A stretch of DNA of 64,000 nucleotides from Luteococcus japonicus (GTDB lineage: Bacteria > Actinomycetota > Actinomycetes > Propionibacteriales > Propionibacteriaceae). Shown piece after piece: positions 52,424-60,909 of the stretch. The position numbers and the translations under genes were made by a program. Within the stretch, counting starts at the first letter, position 1; each line of letters begins with the position of its first letter. Below the pieces are notes generated by a model, which saw only the letters and a list, made by a program, of their open reading frames with translations, ran no database searches and was not told the origin of the DNA. The stretch spans positions 2,604,001-2,668,000 of the forward strand of contig NZ_RKHG01000001.1 of the NCBI RefSeq assembly GCF_003752415.1, given 5' to 3'.

Positions 52424-53011
52424 TCAACATGAGCGCAACCCTGGGTTGGGGATGGGGCCATCAGCGCCCAGATGCAGGGTGCGCTGGACCCCGTCGACGG
52501 TGAGCTGGAGCTTGTCCGACGATGACCAGTGCACGTCCCGCACGGAGCCGGTGTCCCCACTGATGCACCCGACGTCCCAGTAGCGGCTGCGTGCTCCGTG
52601 GGTCTCCTGCAGTCGCAGGCTCTGTTGGAGCTCACCCGCCGACGGCACTTTGGTGACGTGGAATTCGAGGCGGCCGTCGGGCGAGCGGTAGGAACCACCG
52701 TCGTAGGTCCCGCCCAGGACCTGCCCCACCAAGGTCAGCCCGATCACCGCCAGCAGCGTGCCGATGCTCACCACCAGCGCGCCGCGGACGCGGTTGTGTC
52801 GCAGGAACATGCCGGTGGCCCCGGCCCCGAAGGCCAGTAGTGCGAAGTGAGTGGACGAGGGCAGCGCCTCGGCCGCCAGGATCCCCTGGTGGCCGCCGTA
52901 GCGGTGGGAGACCCACCCCAGTGCCAGGCAGAGGACGGCCAGCACAGCGCCTGTCAGCTCGGGCAGCAGTGGGCGCGTGGTGGGGCGCACGCGGACTGCT
53001 TGACTGGACAT
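52424..53011 (-). CDS. Hypothetical membrane protein
   Basis: 195 residues from the ATG at 53011. About three TM helices at 17-95 (LTGAVLAVLCLALGWVSHRY, FALLAFGAGATGMFL, GALVVSIGTLLAVIGLTLVG) are followed by an external domain of about 95 residues with two Cys (WDVGCISGD, LRSC). I recognise no family. The stop codon lies in the loop of a hairpin (52411-52418 with 52428-52435). Divergent from the broken UPF0597 gene. Confidence 0.6.
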   Translation of the reverse strand: MSSQAVRVRPTTRPLLPELTGAVLAVLCLALGWVSHRYGGHQGILAAEALPSSTHFALLAFGAGATGMFLRHNRVRGALVVSIGTLLAVIGLTLVGQVLGGTYDGGSYRSPDGRLEFHVTKVPSAGELQQSLRLQETHGARSRYWDVGCISGDTGSVRDVHWSSSDKLQLTVDGVQRTLHLGADGPIPNPGLRSC

Positions 53012-53110
53012 GTGTCCCAGAATCTCGTCCCATCGGCCCGTTTCCGGCCGTGAGGCGATTCCCGTCAGGTGGTCAACAGGCTGGCCGGATGGAGGGGGCA
53101 TGATGTGGAC

Positions 53111-54036
53111 ATGAGCGATCCTCGACGACGAGCCCGCGTCATCGACGCCCTGCGCAGCGGCGTGGTGCCCGCCACCGGATGCACCGAACCCGCCCGTCGC
53201 CGTCCCAGACGAGCCCCAGCACGGAACTGCTGCGCACCCTCACACTGCGGGAGGTGTACGAGATCGCCACCACCGCGCCGTTGGAGCAGATCGACTTCAT
53301 GCTGGAGGCCGAACGGATGAACCGGGAGCTGGTCGAGGCCGGACTGGCCGGTCACTACGGCCTGGACCTGGGCGCCACGATGATGCGGGCCGCCAGCGCC
53401 GGTCTGGGCTCGGATGACCTGACCACCCGGATGACGGCCCTCACCGCGGCCGCCTCGGACGCCCGGATGGGCGGCGCGCCCCTGCCGGCGATGACCAATG
53501 CCGGATCCGGCAACCAGGGGATCACCGCGACGGTGCCGGTGACGATGGCAGCGGACCATGTCGGCGCGACGGACGAACAGCGCATCCGGGCGCTGACGCT
53601 CAGCCATCTCACGGCGCTGTACATCCACGCCGGTCTGCCCGTGCTGAGCGCCTTCTGCGCCGCGGCCACGGCGGGGATGGGCAGTGCGGCAGGCGTCGCC
53701 TACCTGCTGGACGGGCGCTACGAGACCGTCGAGCGGGCGGTGTCGACGATGTGCGGGGACACCGTCGGGATGGTCTGCGACGGGGCGGCGCCCAGCTGCA
53801 CGCTGAAGGTGGCGTCGTCCGTGGGTTCCGCGTCGCGGGCCGTGGTGCTGGCCCTGGCGGAGCAGCGTGTGGACGGCAGCAATGGGATCGTCTGTGACGA
53901 CGTCGACGAGACGATCCGTGGCCTGGGACGGCTGGCCACGACGTCCAGCGTCGCCACGGATCCGCAGATCCTGCAGATCATGCTGGGCAAGACCCGGCGG
54001 GAACCGGGTGCAACCACGCAGGGCGGTGGGGCGTAG
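53111..54036 (+). pseudogene. Broken UPF0597 (L-cysteine desulfidase/serine dehydratase-like) gene
   Basis: The first 26 codons (MSDPRRRARVIDALRSGVVP, then ATGCTEPA) match the start of the UPF0597/CyuA family, whose CTEP Cys binds the [4Fe-4S] cluster. Right after that, near 53190, the frame is lost and the later part resumes in another frame: LLRTLTLREVYEIATTAPLE, FMLEAERMNRELVEAGLAG, NAGSGNQGITATVPV and GMVCDGAAPSCTLKVA (the other cluster Cys). About 110-120 residues expected between them are absent. The 3' frame (53179-54036) is intact for 285 codons. Intact relatives are about 430 residues and split L-cysteine to H2S, pyruvate and ammonia. Confidence 0.82.
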
Positions 54037-54076
54037 TCAGGGTGAAGGCCAGTGGGGCCGGGTTCGAGGAGGAGCC

Positions 54077-54625
54077 ATGAGGAGTCATCGTCTGTCCGTC
54101 GTTGCCGCATCCGCTCTGATGCTTGCCGGTGCCGCCTGCGGCACCGAGGAGTCGACTCCCGCCGCTCCCACGTCCACGCCGGCGGCCGAGCCACCCACGA
54201 CGTCCACGCCCGCCACGACGTCCACCTCGGCCGAGCCCGTCGGGGCCAAGGACTACACCACCACGGGCGGCGCGGGCGAGGGTCTCTACTTCACCGCCGG
54301 GGCCCTGCACTGCGGCATCACGCGGAGCATCACTGGTTGTCAGTCGGAGGCGCTGGTGAAGAATCTCCCCGAATGTGATGACCCGGACACCAAGGCCCCC
54401 TTCGTGGCGCTGGTGGCCAGCGAGCCCAGCGGCACCTGCACCACCCAGGGCGTCTTCCTCGCCGACCCCTCCGGCGGCAAGGTCAAGGAGCTTCCCGTCG
54501 GCCAGACCTTGAGCTCCCATGGGGCCACCTGCGAGGTCGTCGCCGTGGGCTCGGTGCGCTGTTCGTCGCCGCTGGGCTCGTTGGTTGCCAATCCGCAGCA
54601 GTTCACCCTGAAGGTCAAGGCCTGA
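54077..54625 (+). CDS. Putative lipoprotein
   Basis: 182 residues. Signal MRSHRLSVVAASALMLAGAA ends in lipobox AGAAC (Cys21); a Thr/Ser/Pro-rich linker (22-55) leads to a small domain with six Cys (LHCGIT, TGCQSE, LPECDD, GTCTTQ, ATCEVV, VRCSSP), probably disulfide-bonded outside the membrane. No family known to me. GAGGAGGAG lies 3-10 nt upstream of the ATG. The 3' end overlaps the convergent histidine kinase gene by 11 bp. Confidence 0.78.
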   Translation: MRSHRLSVVAASALMLAGAACGTEESTPAAPTSTPAAEPPTTSTPATTSTSAEPVGAKDYTTTGGAGEGLYFTAGALHCGITRSITGCQSEALVKNLPECDDPDTKAPFVALVASEPSGTCTTQGVFLADPSGGKVKELPVGQTLSSHGATCEVVAVGSVRCSSPLGSLVANPQQFTLKVKA

Positions 54626-55706
54626 CCGGCAGGCGCAGCATCATCCGGGTGCCGCTGCCGGGACCCTCGCTGGCCGCCTCCAGGCTGCCGCCGTGGGCGC
54701 GGGTCAGGGCGCGGGCGATGGACAGTCCGACACCCGTGCCCCCGTCGTCGGCATGGCGTCGGGAACCGTCGGCCCGGTAGAAGCGCTCGAAGACGTGCGG
54801 CAGGTGGTCGGGGCTGATCCCGTCCCCGTCATCCTCCACGCGCAGCACCAGGGCGTCGCCGTCCCGTGCGGTGGCCACGCGCACGTGGCCACCGGCCGGG
54901 GTGTGTTGCAGGGCATTGCGGACCAGGTTGTCCAGCACCTGCCCCAGGCGCACCGGGTCGACGGTGGCGCCGAGCCCCGGTGGGCAGTCCGTCTCCAGCG
55001 CGACGCCCTTGGCCTCCGCGGCCGGGGCGAAGGCGCTGAGTGTCGCGCGGACCAGGTCCTCGATCCGGATGTCCTGCAGGTCCAGGGAGACCTGCCCCTC
55101 CTCCACGGCCGAGACCCGGGCGATGTCATCGGCCAGCCGGGTGAGGCGCTCGGCCTGCCGGGTGATGGTCTGGATGGCCTCGGCCTGGCCGACCATCTCG
55201 TCCTGCAGGGCCTCCACGGTGACTCCGATGGCTGCCAACGGCGTGCGCATCTCGTGCGAAAGGTCCGTCAGCATCCGACGGCGGGTGGTCTCGGTCTGCT
55301 CGATCCTCTCGGACATGGCGTTGAAGGCCTCGCCCACCTGCCGCAGTTCGCGGTCGCTCCGGTCGAGGCGGACGGGCCGGGCGTGGTCACCGCGGCTGAC
55401 CCGGCGGGCGGCCGTCGCGAGTTCCGCCAGGCTGGCGGACATCCTGCGGGCCAGCAGCACGGAGGCGGCCAGCGCTCCGATGATGGCGACACCCAGCCCC
55501 ACGGCCAGCGAGGTGAGTCCCGCCGAACGGAAGGCCTGCTCGGCATGCTCGAGGACGTGCGGCTGGTTCCCGTGGCCCGCCTGGTGCATGTGCTGGGCAA
55601 AGATCCCGGGGCCCAGCAGGGCGGCGGTCATCAGGACGGTCAGTCCGAGCGCCGCCAGAACCACCACCTGGGTGAGCACCAGGCGCCGGGCCAGGCTGGA
55701 GCTCAC
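54615..55706 (-). CDS. Two-component sensor histidine kinase
   Basis: 363 residues from a GTG that overlaps the response-regulator stop (GTGA). Two TM helices (about 11-34 and 60-83) flank a very short external loop of 25 residues with His/Met (HMHQAGHGNQPHVLEHAE), followed by HAMP, HisKA (DLSHEMRTPLAAIGVTVEAL), N box NLVRNALQHTPAGG, G1 VEDDGDGISPDH and G2 DGGTGVGLSIAR. The His-rich loop could bind a metal such as copper; its neighbour at 56467 also ends in Met/His. That link is suggestive only. Confidence 0.9.
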   Translation of the reverse strand: MSSSLARRLVLTQVVVLAALGLTVLMTAALLGPGIFAQHMHQAGHGNQPHVLEHAEQAFRSAGLTSLAVGLGVAIIGALAASVLLARRMSASLAELATAARRVSRGDHARPVRLDRSDRELRQVGEAFNAMSERIEQTETTRRRMLTDLSHEMRTPLAAIGVTVEALQDEMVGQAEAIQTITRQAERLTRLADDIARVSAVEEGQVSLDLQDIRIEDLVRATLSAFAPAAEAKGVALETDCPPGLGATVDPVRLGQVLDNLVRNALQHTPAGGHVRVATARDGDALVLRVEDDGDGISPDHLPHVFERFYRADGSRRHADDGGTGVGLSIARALTRAHGGSLEAASEGPGSGTRMMLRLPVRP

Positions 55707-56407
55707 GAGCCCGACCCCATCCGGTGCCCGACGCCGCGCACGGTGGTGATGTAGCGCGGGCTGGCGGGGTCGTCGCCCAGTTTGCGACGCAGGTTGGCCA
55801 CGTGCACGTCCACCAGGTGGTCATCCCCGCCGCGGTCTCCTCCCCACACCTCTGTGGTCAGCTGGTGCCGGGTGAGCACGGTGCGGGGCCTGCGGGCCAG
55901 GGCCTGCAGCAGGTCGAACTCGGTGCGGGTGAGGTCCACCGGATTCCCGTCCACCAGCGCCTCCCGGGAGTCGGGCAGCACGACGAGGTCTCCGAAGACC
56001 CAGCGGGTGGGGGCGGCGTGGGGTGCATCGCGGCGGGGACGGCGGAGCAGCACCTGCACCCGGGCCACCAGTTCGCGGGCGCTGAAGGGTTTGGTCATGT
56101 AGTCGTCGGCGCCGACCGAGAGCCCCACCAGGGTGTCCAGCTCCTCGGCGCGCGCGGTGAGCATCAGGACATAGCAGTCGCTGAAGGTGCGGATCCGGCG
56201 GCACACCTCGATCCCGTCGAGACCGGGCAGCCCCAGGTCCAGGACCACGACCTCGGGCTGCCAGTCGCGGGCCGTGTCCACCGCCTCCAGTCCGTCGGCG
56301 ATGCCTCGGCAGGTCAGGCCGGCGCGCTCCAGGTAGTTGACCACGGTGCCACGAAGCACCGGCTCGTCCTCCACAACCAGGACGCGGATGGGCTGGGGAT
56401 CAGTCAT
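55703..56407 (-). CDS. OmpR-family response regulator
   Basis: 234 residues. Receiver acidic residues VEDEP, phospho-acceptor Asp57 (VVVLDLGLPGLDG) and Lys106 (DDYMTKPFS); winged-helix domain with VDLTRTEFDLLQALARRP, LVDVHVANLRRKLGDD and ITTVRGVGHRMG. The start at 56407 gives the standard length; the longer frame upstream is antisense and rejected. It is 59 bp downstream of the Met/His-tailed membrane protein gene, so the three may form one operon controlled by the pair itself. Confidence 0.92.
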   Translation of the reverse strand: MTDPQPIRVLVVEDEPVLRGTVVNYLERAGLTCRGIADGLEAVDTARDWQPEVVVLDLGLPGLDGIEVCRRIRTFSDCYVLMLTARAEELDTLVGLSVGADDYMTKPFSARELVARVQVLLRRPRRDAPHAAPTRWVFGDLVVLPDSREALVDGNPVDLTRTEFDLLQALARRPRTVLTRHQLTTEVWGGDRGGDDHLVDVHVANLRRKLGDDPASPRYITTVRGVGHRMGSGS

Positions 56408-56466
56408 GACCACCAGTCCACCACGCGTCGAGCAGGGCCAGCCAGCACAGCCCGGGGCATGGGCCG

Positions 56467-57129
56467 TCAGGGCATGTGGTGGCCACTGTGGTCCATCGGG
56501 GTACTGGCCGGGGCGGACGGGGAGTGCTGCATCGGCTGGGCCTCGTGGCCCATGACGGCGGGGTCCAGCATGCCGAAGATCATCGCGATGTGGGCGACGA
56601 CCAGGAAGATCGCGACAAAGGTGACGTGCAGGCGGCGTCGAGCGTGGTCGTCGCGGCCCAGCAGGCCCGTCTCCACCAGGGTGATGCCCACCATGGGGAT
56701 GGCGCCCAGCAGGTAGGCCAGCACCGCGATCACGTCGGCGGGGCCACGCCACAGGCCCTTGCTGGTGAGGGGTCCGACGGCGTGGATGAGGAGGTGCAGC
56801 GTGATCCCGATCATCACCGGCCCGGCCACCAGCCCGGCCCAACGGCTCAGCGAGTGCACCCAGGCAGGGGCATTGCGGTTGAGCAGGATGACCAGTTCGG
56901 TGATGGCCAGCGTCTCGGCCAGCACGACGGGCACGGCCATGAAGAGCAGCAGGTTCCACGGTTGCTGGACACTGAGCAGCTCCATGTAGTGGGTCATCGG
57001 CATCGCCATGGCAGCGCCGGTGGTGCGGTCATGGGACAGCAGGGCCCAGGCCACGGCCACGACGGTGGCGATGGCCGCGAAGGTGAGGCTGCTGCGACGG
57101 GTGGGGGAGGTCTTCTCGTTCATGCCCAT
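56467..57129 (-). CDS. Membrane protein with Met/His-rich C-terminus
   Basis: 220 residues with five to six TM helices (first at about 13-31). The second helix pair is preceded by MAMPMTHYMELLSVQQPW; GPVMIGITLHLLIHAVGPL has spaced His. The last 28 residues are rich in Met and His (MGHEAQPMQHS, PMDHSGHHMP), the make-up of copper-binding tails. It resembles a family of uncharacterised actinobacterial permease-like proteins. It is just upstream of a two-component system whose kinase also has a His/Met-containing sensor loop, so a copper-homeostasis role is reasonable but unproved. Start 57129 or 57123. Confidence 0.65.
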   Translation of the reverse strand: MGMNEKTSPTRRSSLTFAAIATVVAVAWALLSHDRTTGAAMAMPMTHYMELLSVQQPWNLLLFMAVPVVLAETLAITELVILLNRNAPAWVHSLSRWAGLVAGPVMIGITLHLLIHAVGPLTSKGLWRGPADVIAVLAYLLGAIPMVGITLVETGLLGRDDHARRRLHVTFVAIFLVVAHIAMIFGMLDPAVMGHEAQPMQHSPSAPASTPMDHSGHHMP

Positions 57130-57169
57130 CAGCCTGTGCCGCGGGTCTCCAGCCAGCCCCAAGCCCACC

Positions 57170-57922
57170 TCAAGATCTGGTCAATCCTGGCGCGTCCCAG
57201 CCGCGCACATCGATGCCGTAGCGCGTGGGGTCGGCAAGGAAGCGGCGAAGGTGCTCGGCCTGGCCCAGGTCCCACCAGTCCACCGGCGCCATGCCCTGCT
57301 CGTCGAGTTGCAGCAGCTTCGCGCCCGGGGCCGCCGCGACGACGGGGGAGTGGGTGGCCACCAGCAGCTGCATCCCGTCGCGGGCCAACTGGCCCAGGGT
57401 CTGCGCCAGCGCCACCTGCGAGGTGAAGCTCAACCCGGCCTCGGGCTCGTCGAGCACCAGCAGGCCGGCATTGCGCATCTGCACCAGCCGGGAGTCCAGC
57501 AGTTGGTTGAAGGCCTGGCCGTGGGAGAGCTCGTGGAAGTGCTGCTCACCGTGCAGCGGCGGGTTCTCCTCCAGGTAGGTGAGCAGGCCGTGGATGGTCT
57601 CGGCGCGCAGGAAGTAGCCCCGCTTCGAGGCCCCCGCACCACGCACCAGCCGCAGCGCCTCGTGCAGTGGGGACTCCGATTCCCGGGTCCGGTTCTGCGC
57701 CCCGGTGCTGCCGCCCTCCGGGTTGAGCCCGAAGGCCAGGGCGATCGCCTCGACGATGGTGGACTTCCCGACCCCGTTCTCCCCGACCAGGATCGTCAAC
57801 GGTCCCAGCTCCAGCCTGTCGCGCAAGAGCTGGGCGACGGGCGCCAGGGTGAATGGCCAGCCGTCGGGCCACCGGTCCGCGTCGGCGACGACCTCCCGGA
57901 TGGGCAGCTGCTGGATCCTCAT
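57170..57922 (-). CDS. AAA/ABC-type ATPase (RecF/OLD-like, small)
   Basis: 250 residues. Walker A GENGVGKST (about 46-54), a signature-like ELSHGQAFNQLL, Walker B AGLLVLDEPEAGLS and H-loop LLVATHSPVVAAAP define the ABC-ATPase/SMC-like fold found in RecF- and OLD-type proteins. No TM, nuclease or partner domain is present and no permease is adjacent. Such short proteins are widespread and annotated only as AAA family ATPase. It is divergent from the MFS transporter gene. Confidence 0.82.
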   Translation of the reverse strand: MRIQQLPIREVVADADRWPDGWPFTLAPVAQLLRDRLELGPLTILVGENGVGKSTIVEAIALAFGLNPEGGSTGAQNRTRESESPLHEALRLVRGAGASKRGYFLRAETIHGLLTYLEENPPLHGEQHFHELSHGQAFNQLLDSRLVQMRNAGLLVLDEPEAGLSFTSQVALAQTLGQLARDGMQLLVATHSPVVAAAPGAKLLQLDEQGMAPVDWWDLGQAEHLRRFLADPTRYGIDVRGWDAPGLTRS

Positions 57923-57975
57923 GCTCGAAGACTAGGGGCCGGTTCGGACATTTCCTTCCCGTACGGCGACGCTTT

Positions 57976-57996
57976 GCCCTGACGCAGCATCAGGGC
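57976..57996 (+). promoter_or_regulatory. 7-bp hairpin upstream of the MFS gene
   Basis: GCCCTGA (57976-57982) pairs with TCAGGGC (57990-57996) around CGCAGCA, ending 9 bp before the ATG and touching the GCGGAAG ribosome-site area. It could modulate translation or be an operator half-site pair. Function is not known. Confidence 0.4.
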
Positions 57997-58005
57997 GGAA
58001 GACTC

Positions 58006-59232
58006 ATGGACGTGACCCAGAATCCGTCGCCGACGAGAACCCGCGGCGCCACCTTTCCCATCTATCTGGCGGCCAGTGCCGCCAGCCTGTTCGGCAATGC
58101 GGCCATCAACATCGTGCTGCCCTGGCTGGTGCTGGAGCGCACCGGCAACCCGTCACTCGCCGGGACGGTGGCGGCGGTCAGCGCCGTGCCGTCGGCCATC
58201 GCGGCCCTTGCCGGTGGGCACCTGATCGACCGCTTCGGCCGCCGCCGGATGAGCGTCCTGGCGGACATCGGCTCCGCGGCCTCGGTCGCGGCCCTGGCCG
58301 TCGTCGACCGGTTGACCGGCCTGGACCTGACCTGGTTCATCGTGCTGGGCATCACCGGTGCCCTCTTCGACCTGCCCGGCATGACGGCCCGCGAGACACT
58401 GATGGCCAATGTCAGCCACACCTCGGGCCGTTCGGTCGATGCCATCGCGGGTGCGCGGCAGGGTGTCTTCGGGCTGTCCTTCCTGCTGGGGCCGGCCATT
58501 GCGGGCCTGCTGCTCACCTGGCTGCCGGCCATCGGCGTGGTGTGGATCACCGCGGCCTGTTCCGCGTCGGCCGCGGTGCTGATCGCCGTGATGCCCTTGA
58601 CCCCGATGCCGGAGGATCCAAGCCCCGAGGAAAATCCGCTGGGTGCGCTGGCGACGGTGCGACGATCCCGGCCGCTGACGCTGCTGATCGTGCTCAATGT
58701 CATCTCCACCCTGCTGGTGGCGCCCCTGCTGGCGGTGCTGCTGCCCGCACACTTCCAGGCCATGGGCCGGCCGGACCGCTTTGGCCTGTCGATGTCTGCC
58801 TTCGCCATCGGCACCGTGCTGGGCGGCGGTGTCTACGCCGGCCTGCTCAAGACACGACGCCTGGTGGCGTGGGTGGCGGGCAACCTGTTCTTCCTGCTCA
58901 GTTTCCTGCTGATCGCCCCGATGAGCGGATTCTGGCTGCCTGCGCTCGGCATGCTGGTGGCGGGCATCGGGCAGGGCATCCAGGGGCCGATCGTCTCGGT
59001 GCTGCTCACCGAACACGTCCCGGAGCGGCTGCGCGGACGCATCTTCGGGTTGCTCACCTCGCTGGGTGCGTTGGCCAGCCCCGTCGGCCTGGGCCTGATG
59101 GCCGTCCTGCTGGCGGGTCATCCGCTGCGGGTGGGTGGTTGGGCGCTGGCCACCGCCTGGGCACCCGTCGCCATCTGGGCCTGCCTCTCACCCGGGCTGA
59201 GGGGGTGGCTGGTCCGTGCTGACGATCAGTGA
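58006..59232 (+). CDS. MFS transporter (DHA-type efflux)
   Basis: 408 residues with twelve TM helices. FPIYLAASAASLFGNAAINI (TM1) and GGHLIDRFGRRRMSVLADIG (loop 2-3 motif A of the major facilitator superfamily) identify it; MSAFAIGTVLGGGVYAGLLK is in the second half. It most resembles macrolide/drug-type exporters of the MFS_3 group. Start 58006 follows GGAAG. A short MerR regulator gene overlaps its 3' end by 17 bp, a common arrangement for efflux genes. Substrate unknown. Confidence 0.85.
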   Translation: MDVTQNPSPTRTRGATFPIYLAASAASLFGNAAINIVLPWLVLERTGNPSLAGTVAAVSAVPSAIAALAGGHLIDRFGRRRMSVLADIGSAASVAALAVVDRLTGLDLTWFIVLGITGALFDLPGMTARETLMANVSHTSGRSVDAIAGARQGVFGLSFLLGPAIAGLLLTWLPAIGVVWITAACSASAAVLIAVMPLTPMPEDPSPEENPLGALATVRRSRPLTLLIVLNVISTLLVAPLLAVLLPAHFQAMGRPDRFGLSMSAFAIGTVLGGGVYAGLLKTRRLVAWVAGNLFFLLSFLLIAPMSGFWLPALGMLVAGIGQGIQGPIVSVLLTEHVPERLRGRIFGLLTSLGALASPVGLGLMAVLLAGHPLRVGGWALATAWAPVAIWACLSPGLRGWLVRADDQ

Positions 59233-59461
59233 GGTGGCCCAGTATGCGGGAGTGAGCGTTCGTGCGGTGCGGCACTACCACCAGCTGGGCCTGCTCCCCG
59301 AACCCGTTCGCGACGAGCTGGGACACCGCCGCTATGACGCCGCCGCCCTGGTGATGCTGCGCCGGATCTCGACCCTGGCCGACGCGGGGGTGCCATTGCG
59401 ACGGGCCCTCGACGAGGCGGTGGCCTCAGAGGACCATCGAAGCGACCCAACCGGCCAGTAG
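59216..59461 (+). CDS. Short MerR-family regulator (DNA-binding domain only)
   Basis: 81 residues from a GTG that overlaps the MFS gene. LTISEVAQYAGVSVRAVRHY is the MerR helix-turn-helix, HQLGLLPEPVRDELGHRRYD the wing and RRISTLADAGVPLRRALDEA the next helices. The usual long dimer helix and effector domain are missing; the frame ends 36 bp inside the convergent antiporter gene. It may be a natural DNA-binding-only form or a gene cut by rearrangement. It probably regulates the MFS gene. Confidence 0.75.
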   Translation: MLTISEVAQYAGVSVRAVRHYHQLGLLPEPVRDELGHRRYDAAALVMLRRISTLADAGVPLRRALDEAVASEDHRSDPTGQ

Positions 59462-60751
59462 CAGCGGGATGTTGTAGTGCAGGAAGGTCGGCAGGACCGT
59501 GTCACGGATGTGGTCGTGCTGGCCGTCGGCGTTGAGGCCGGCGGTGGGGCCGAGCGTCGAGTCCGAGGCGGGAGAACCCGCGTCACCCAGCGCGCCGGCG
59601 GTGCCGATGATGGAGACGGTCGCCAACGGCGAGAAGCCCAGTGACGCGCACAGCGGCACGAAGATGGTGGTGATGATCGGCAGGGTGGAGAAGGAGGAGC
59701 CGATGCCCATGGTCACCAGCAGGCCGACCAGCAGCATCACGAAGGATCCCATCAGCTTGGAACCGCCGAAGATGTCGGCGCTGGCCTTGACCAGGGAGTC
59801 CACCTGGCCGGTGTCGGTCATCACCTGGGCGAAGCCCTGCGCGGCAATCATGATGAAGCCGATCATGGCCATCATCTTCATGCCGGAGTCGAAGACGGCG
59901 TCGGCCTCGCTCCACTTGATCACCCGGGCGGCGACGAAGACGGCGAAGCCCACCAGGGCACCCAGCAGCAGGGAGTCGGCCCAGATCTGGACGACGAGGC
60001 ACAGCACCACGGCCGCCAGCGCGACGCCGATCCGGTAGGTGCTGACCGGCTCGCCCAGGTGCACGTCGCCCTGGCCCTCGATCGGGCGGTCCTCGTAGTG
60101 GCGGGGCTTGCGGTAGCTGAACAGCACCGCGACCAGCAGGCCGGAGGCCATGCCCAGCGCCGGGATGCCCATCGCCTTCATCACGTTGATGCCGTCGGTC
60201 TCCAGACCGGCCTTGTCGATGTTGGCGAGCAGGATGTCGTTGAGGAAGACATTGCCGAAGCCGTAGGGCAGGTACATGTAGGTGGTGACCAGGCCGAAGG
60301 TCATGATGCAGGCCAGCAGGCGACGGTCCACGTCGAAGCGGTTGAAGACCAGCAACAGCGGCGGCACCAGCAGCGGGATGAAGGCGATGTGGATGGGCAC
60401 CAGGTTCTGGCTCATGATGGCGGCCACCAGCAGCACGCCCAGCAGGCCCCACTTGAGACCCTTGCTGCGGGCGCTGTCCTCGTCGCCTGCCTTGCGGATC
60501 ACCCACGAGGCGAACGCCTGCGGCATGCCGGAGCGGGCGATGGCGACGGCGAAGGCGCCCAGCATCACGTAGCTCAGGGCAATCGAGGCGCCGTTGGCGA
60601 TGCCCTCGGTGAATGACTCCATGGTGCGGGTCATGCCCATCCCGGCGCTGATCCCGCCCACCAGGGCCCCGAGGATCAGGGAGATCACGACGTGCACCCT
60701 CGCGAAGGACAGGGCGAGCATGACGACAACGGCGAGCACGACGGCATTCAT
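59426..60751 (-). CDS. Na+/H+ antiporter family protein (YuiF-like)
   Basis: 441 residues with eleven to twelve TM helices. HVVISLILGALVGGISAGMG and MSQNLVPIHIAFIPLLVPPL are in the first half; GSSFSTLPIITTIFVPLC and the late GALGDAGSPASDSTLGPTAG resemble the NhaC/YuiF (Na_H_antiport_2) group, whose Asp and Ser residues here likely bind ions. It should exchange sodium or another substrate for protons; some relatives carry amino acids or organic acids. Its C-terminal codons overlap the short MerR frame. Confidence 0.83.
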   Translation of the reverse strand: MNAVVLAVVVMLALSFARVHVVISLILGALVGGISAGMGMTRTMESFTEGIANGASIALSYVMLGAFAVAIARSGMPQAFASWVIRKAGDEDSARSKGLKWGLLGVLLVAAIMSQNLVPIHIAFIPLLVPPLLLVFNRFDVDRRLLACIMTFGLVTTYMYLPYGFGNVFLNDILLANIDKAGLETDGINVMKAMGIPALGMASGLLVAVLFSYRKPRHYEDRPIEGQGDVHLGEPVSTYRIGVALAAVVLCLVVQIWADSLLLGALVGFAVFVAARVIKWSEADAVFDSGMKMMAMIGFIMIAAQGFAQVMTDTGQVDSLVKASADIFGGSKLMGSFVMLLVGLLVTMGIGSSFSTLPIITTIFVPLCASLGFSPLATVSIIGTAGALGDAGSPASDSTLGPTAGLNADGQHDHIRDTVLPTFLHYNIPLLLAGWVASMVL

Positions 60752-60909
60752 GGGCAGACTCCAGGTGTGGGGGGGGGAATCGTGTTCACGGTAGTCGGTG
60801 ACCGCTGGCCTGTCTCCTCGGCGGCCGAGCGTCGAGACATGGGGCGGGGTCGGTCCCGTGGGTACGGCTCAGGCGAGGGAGGAGAATTCCGAACTGGCAG
60901 GATGGAGCC

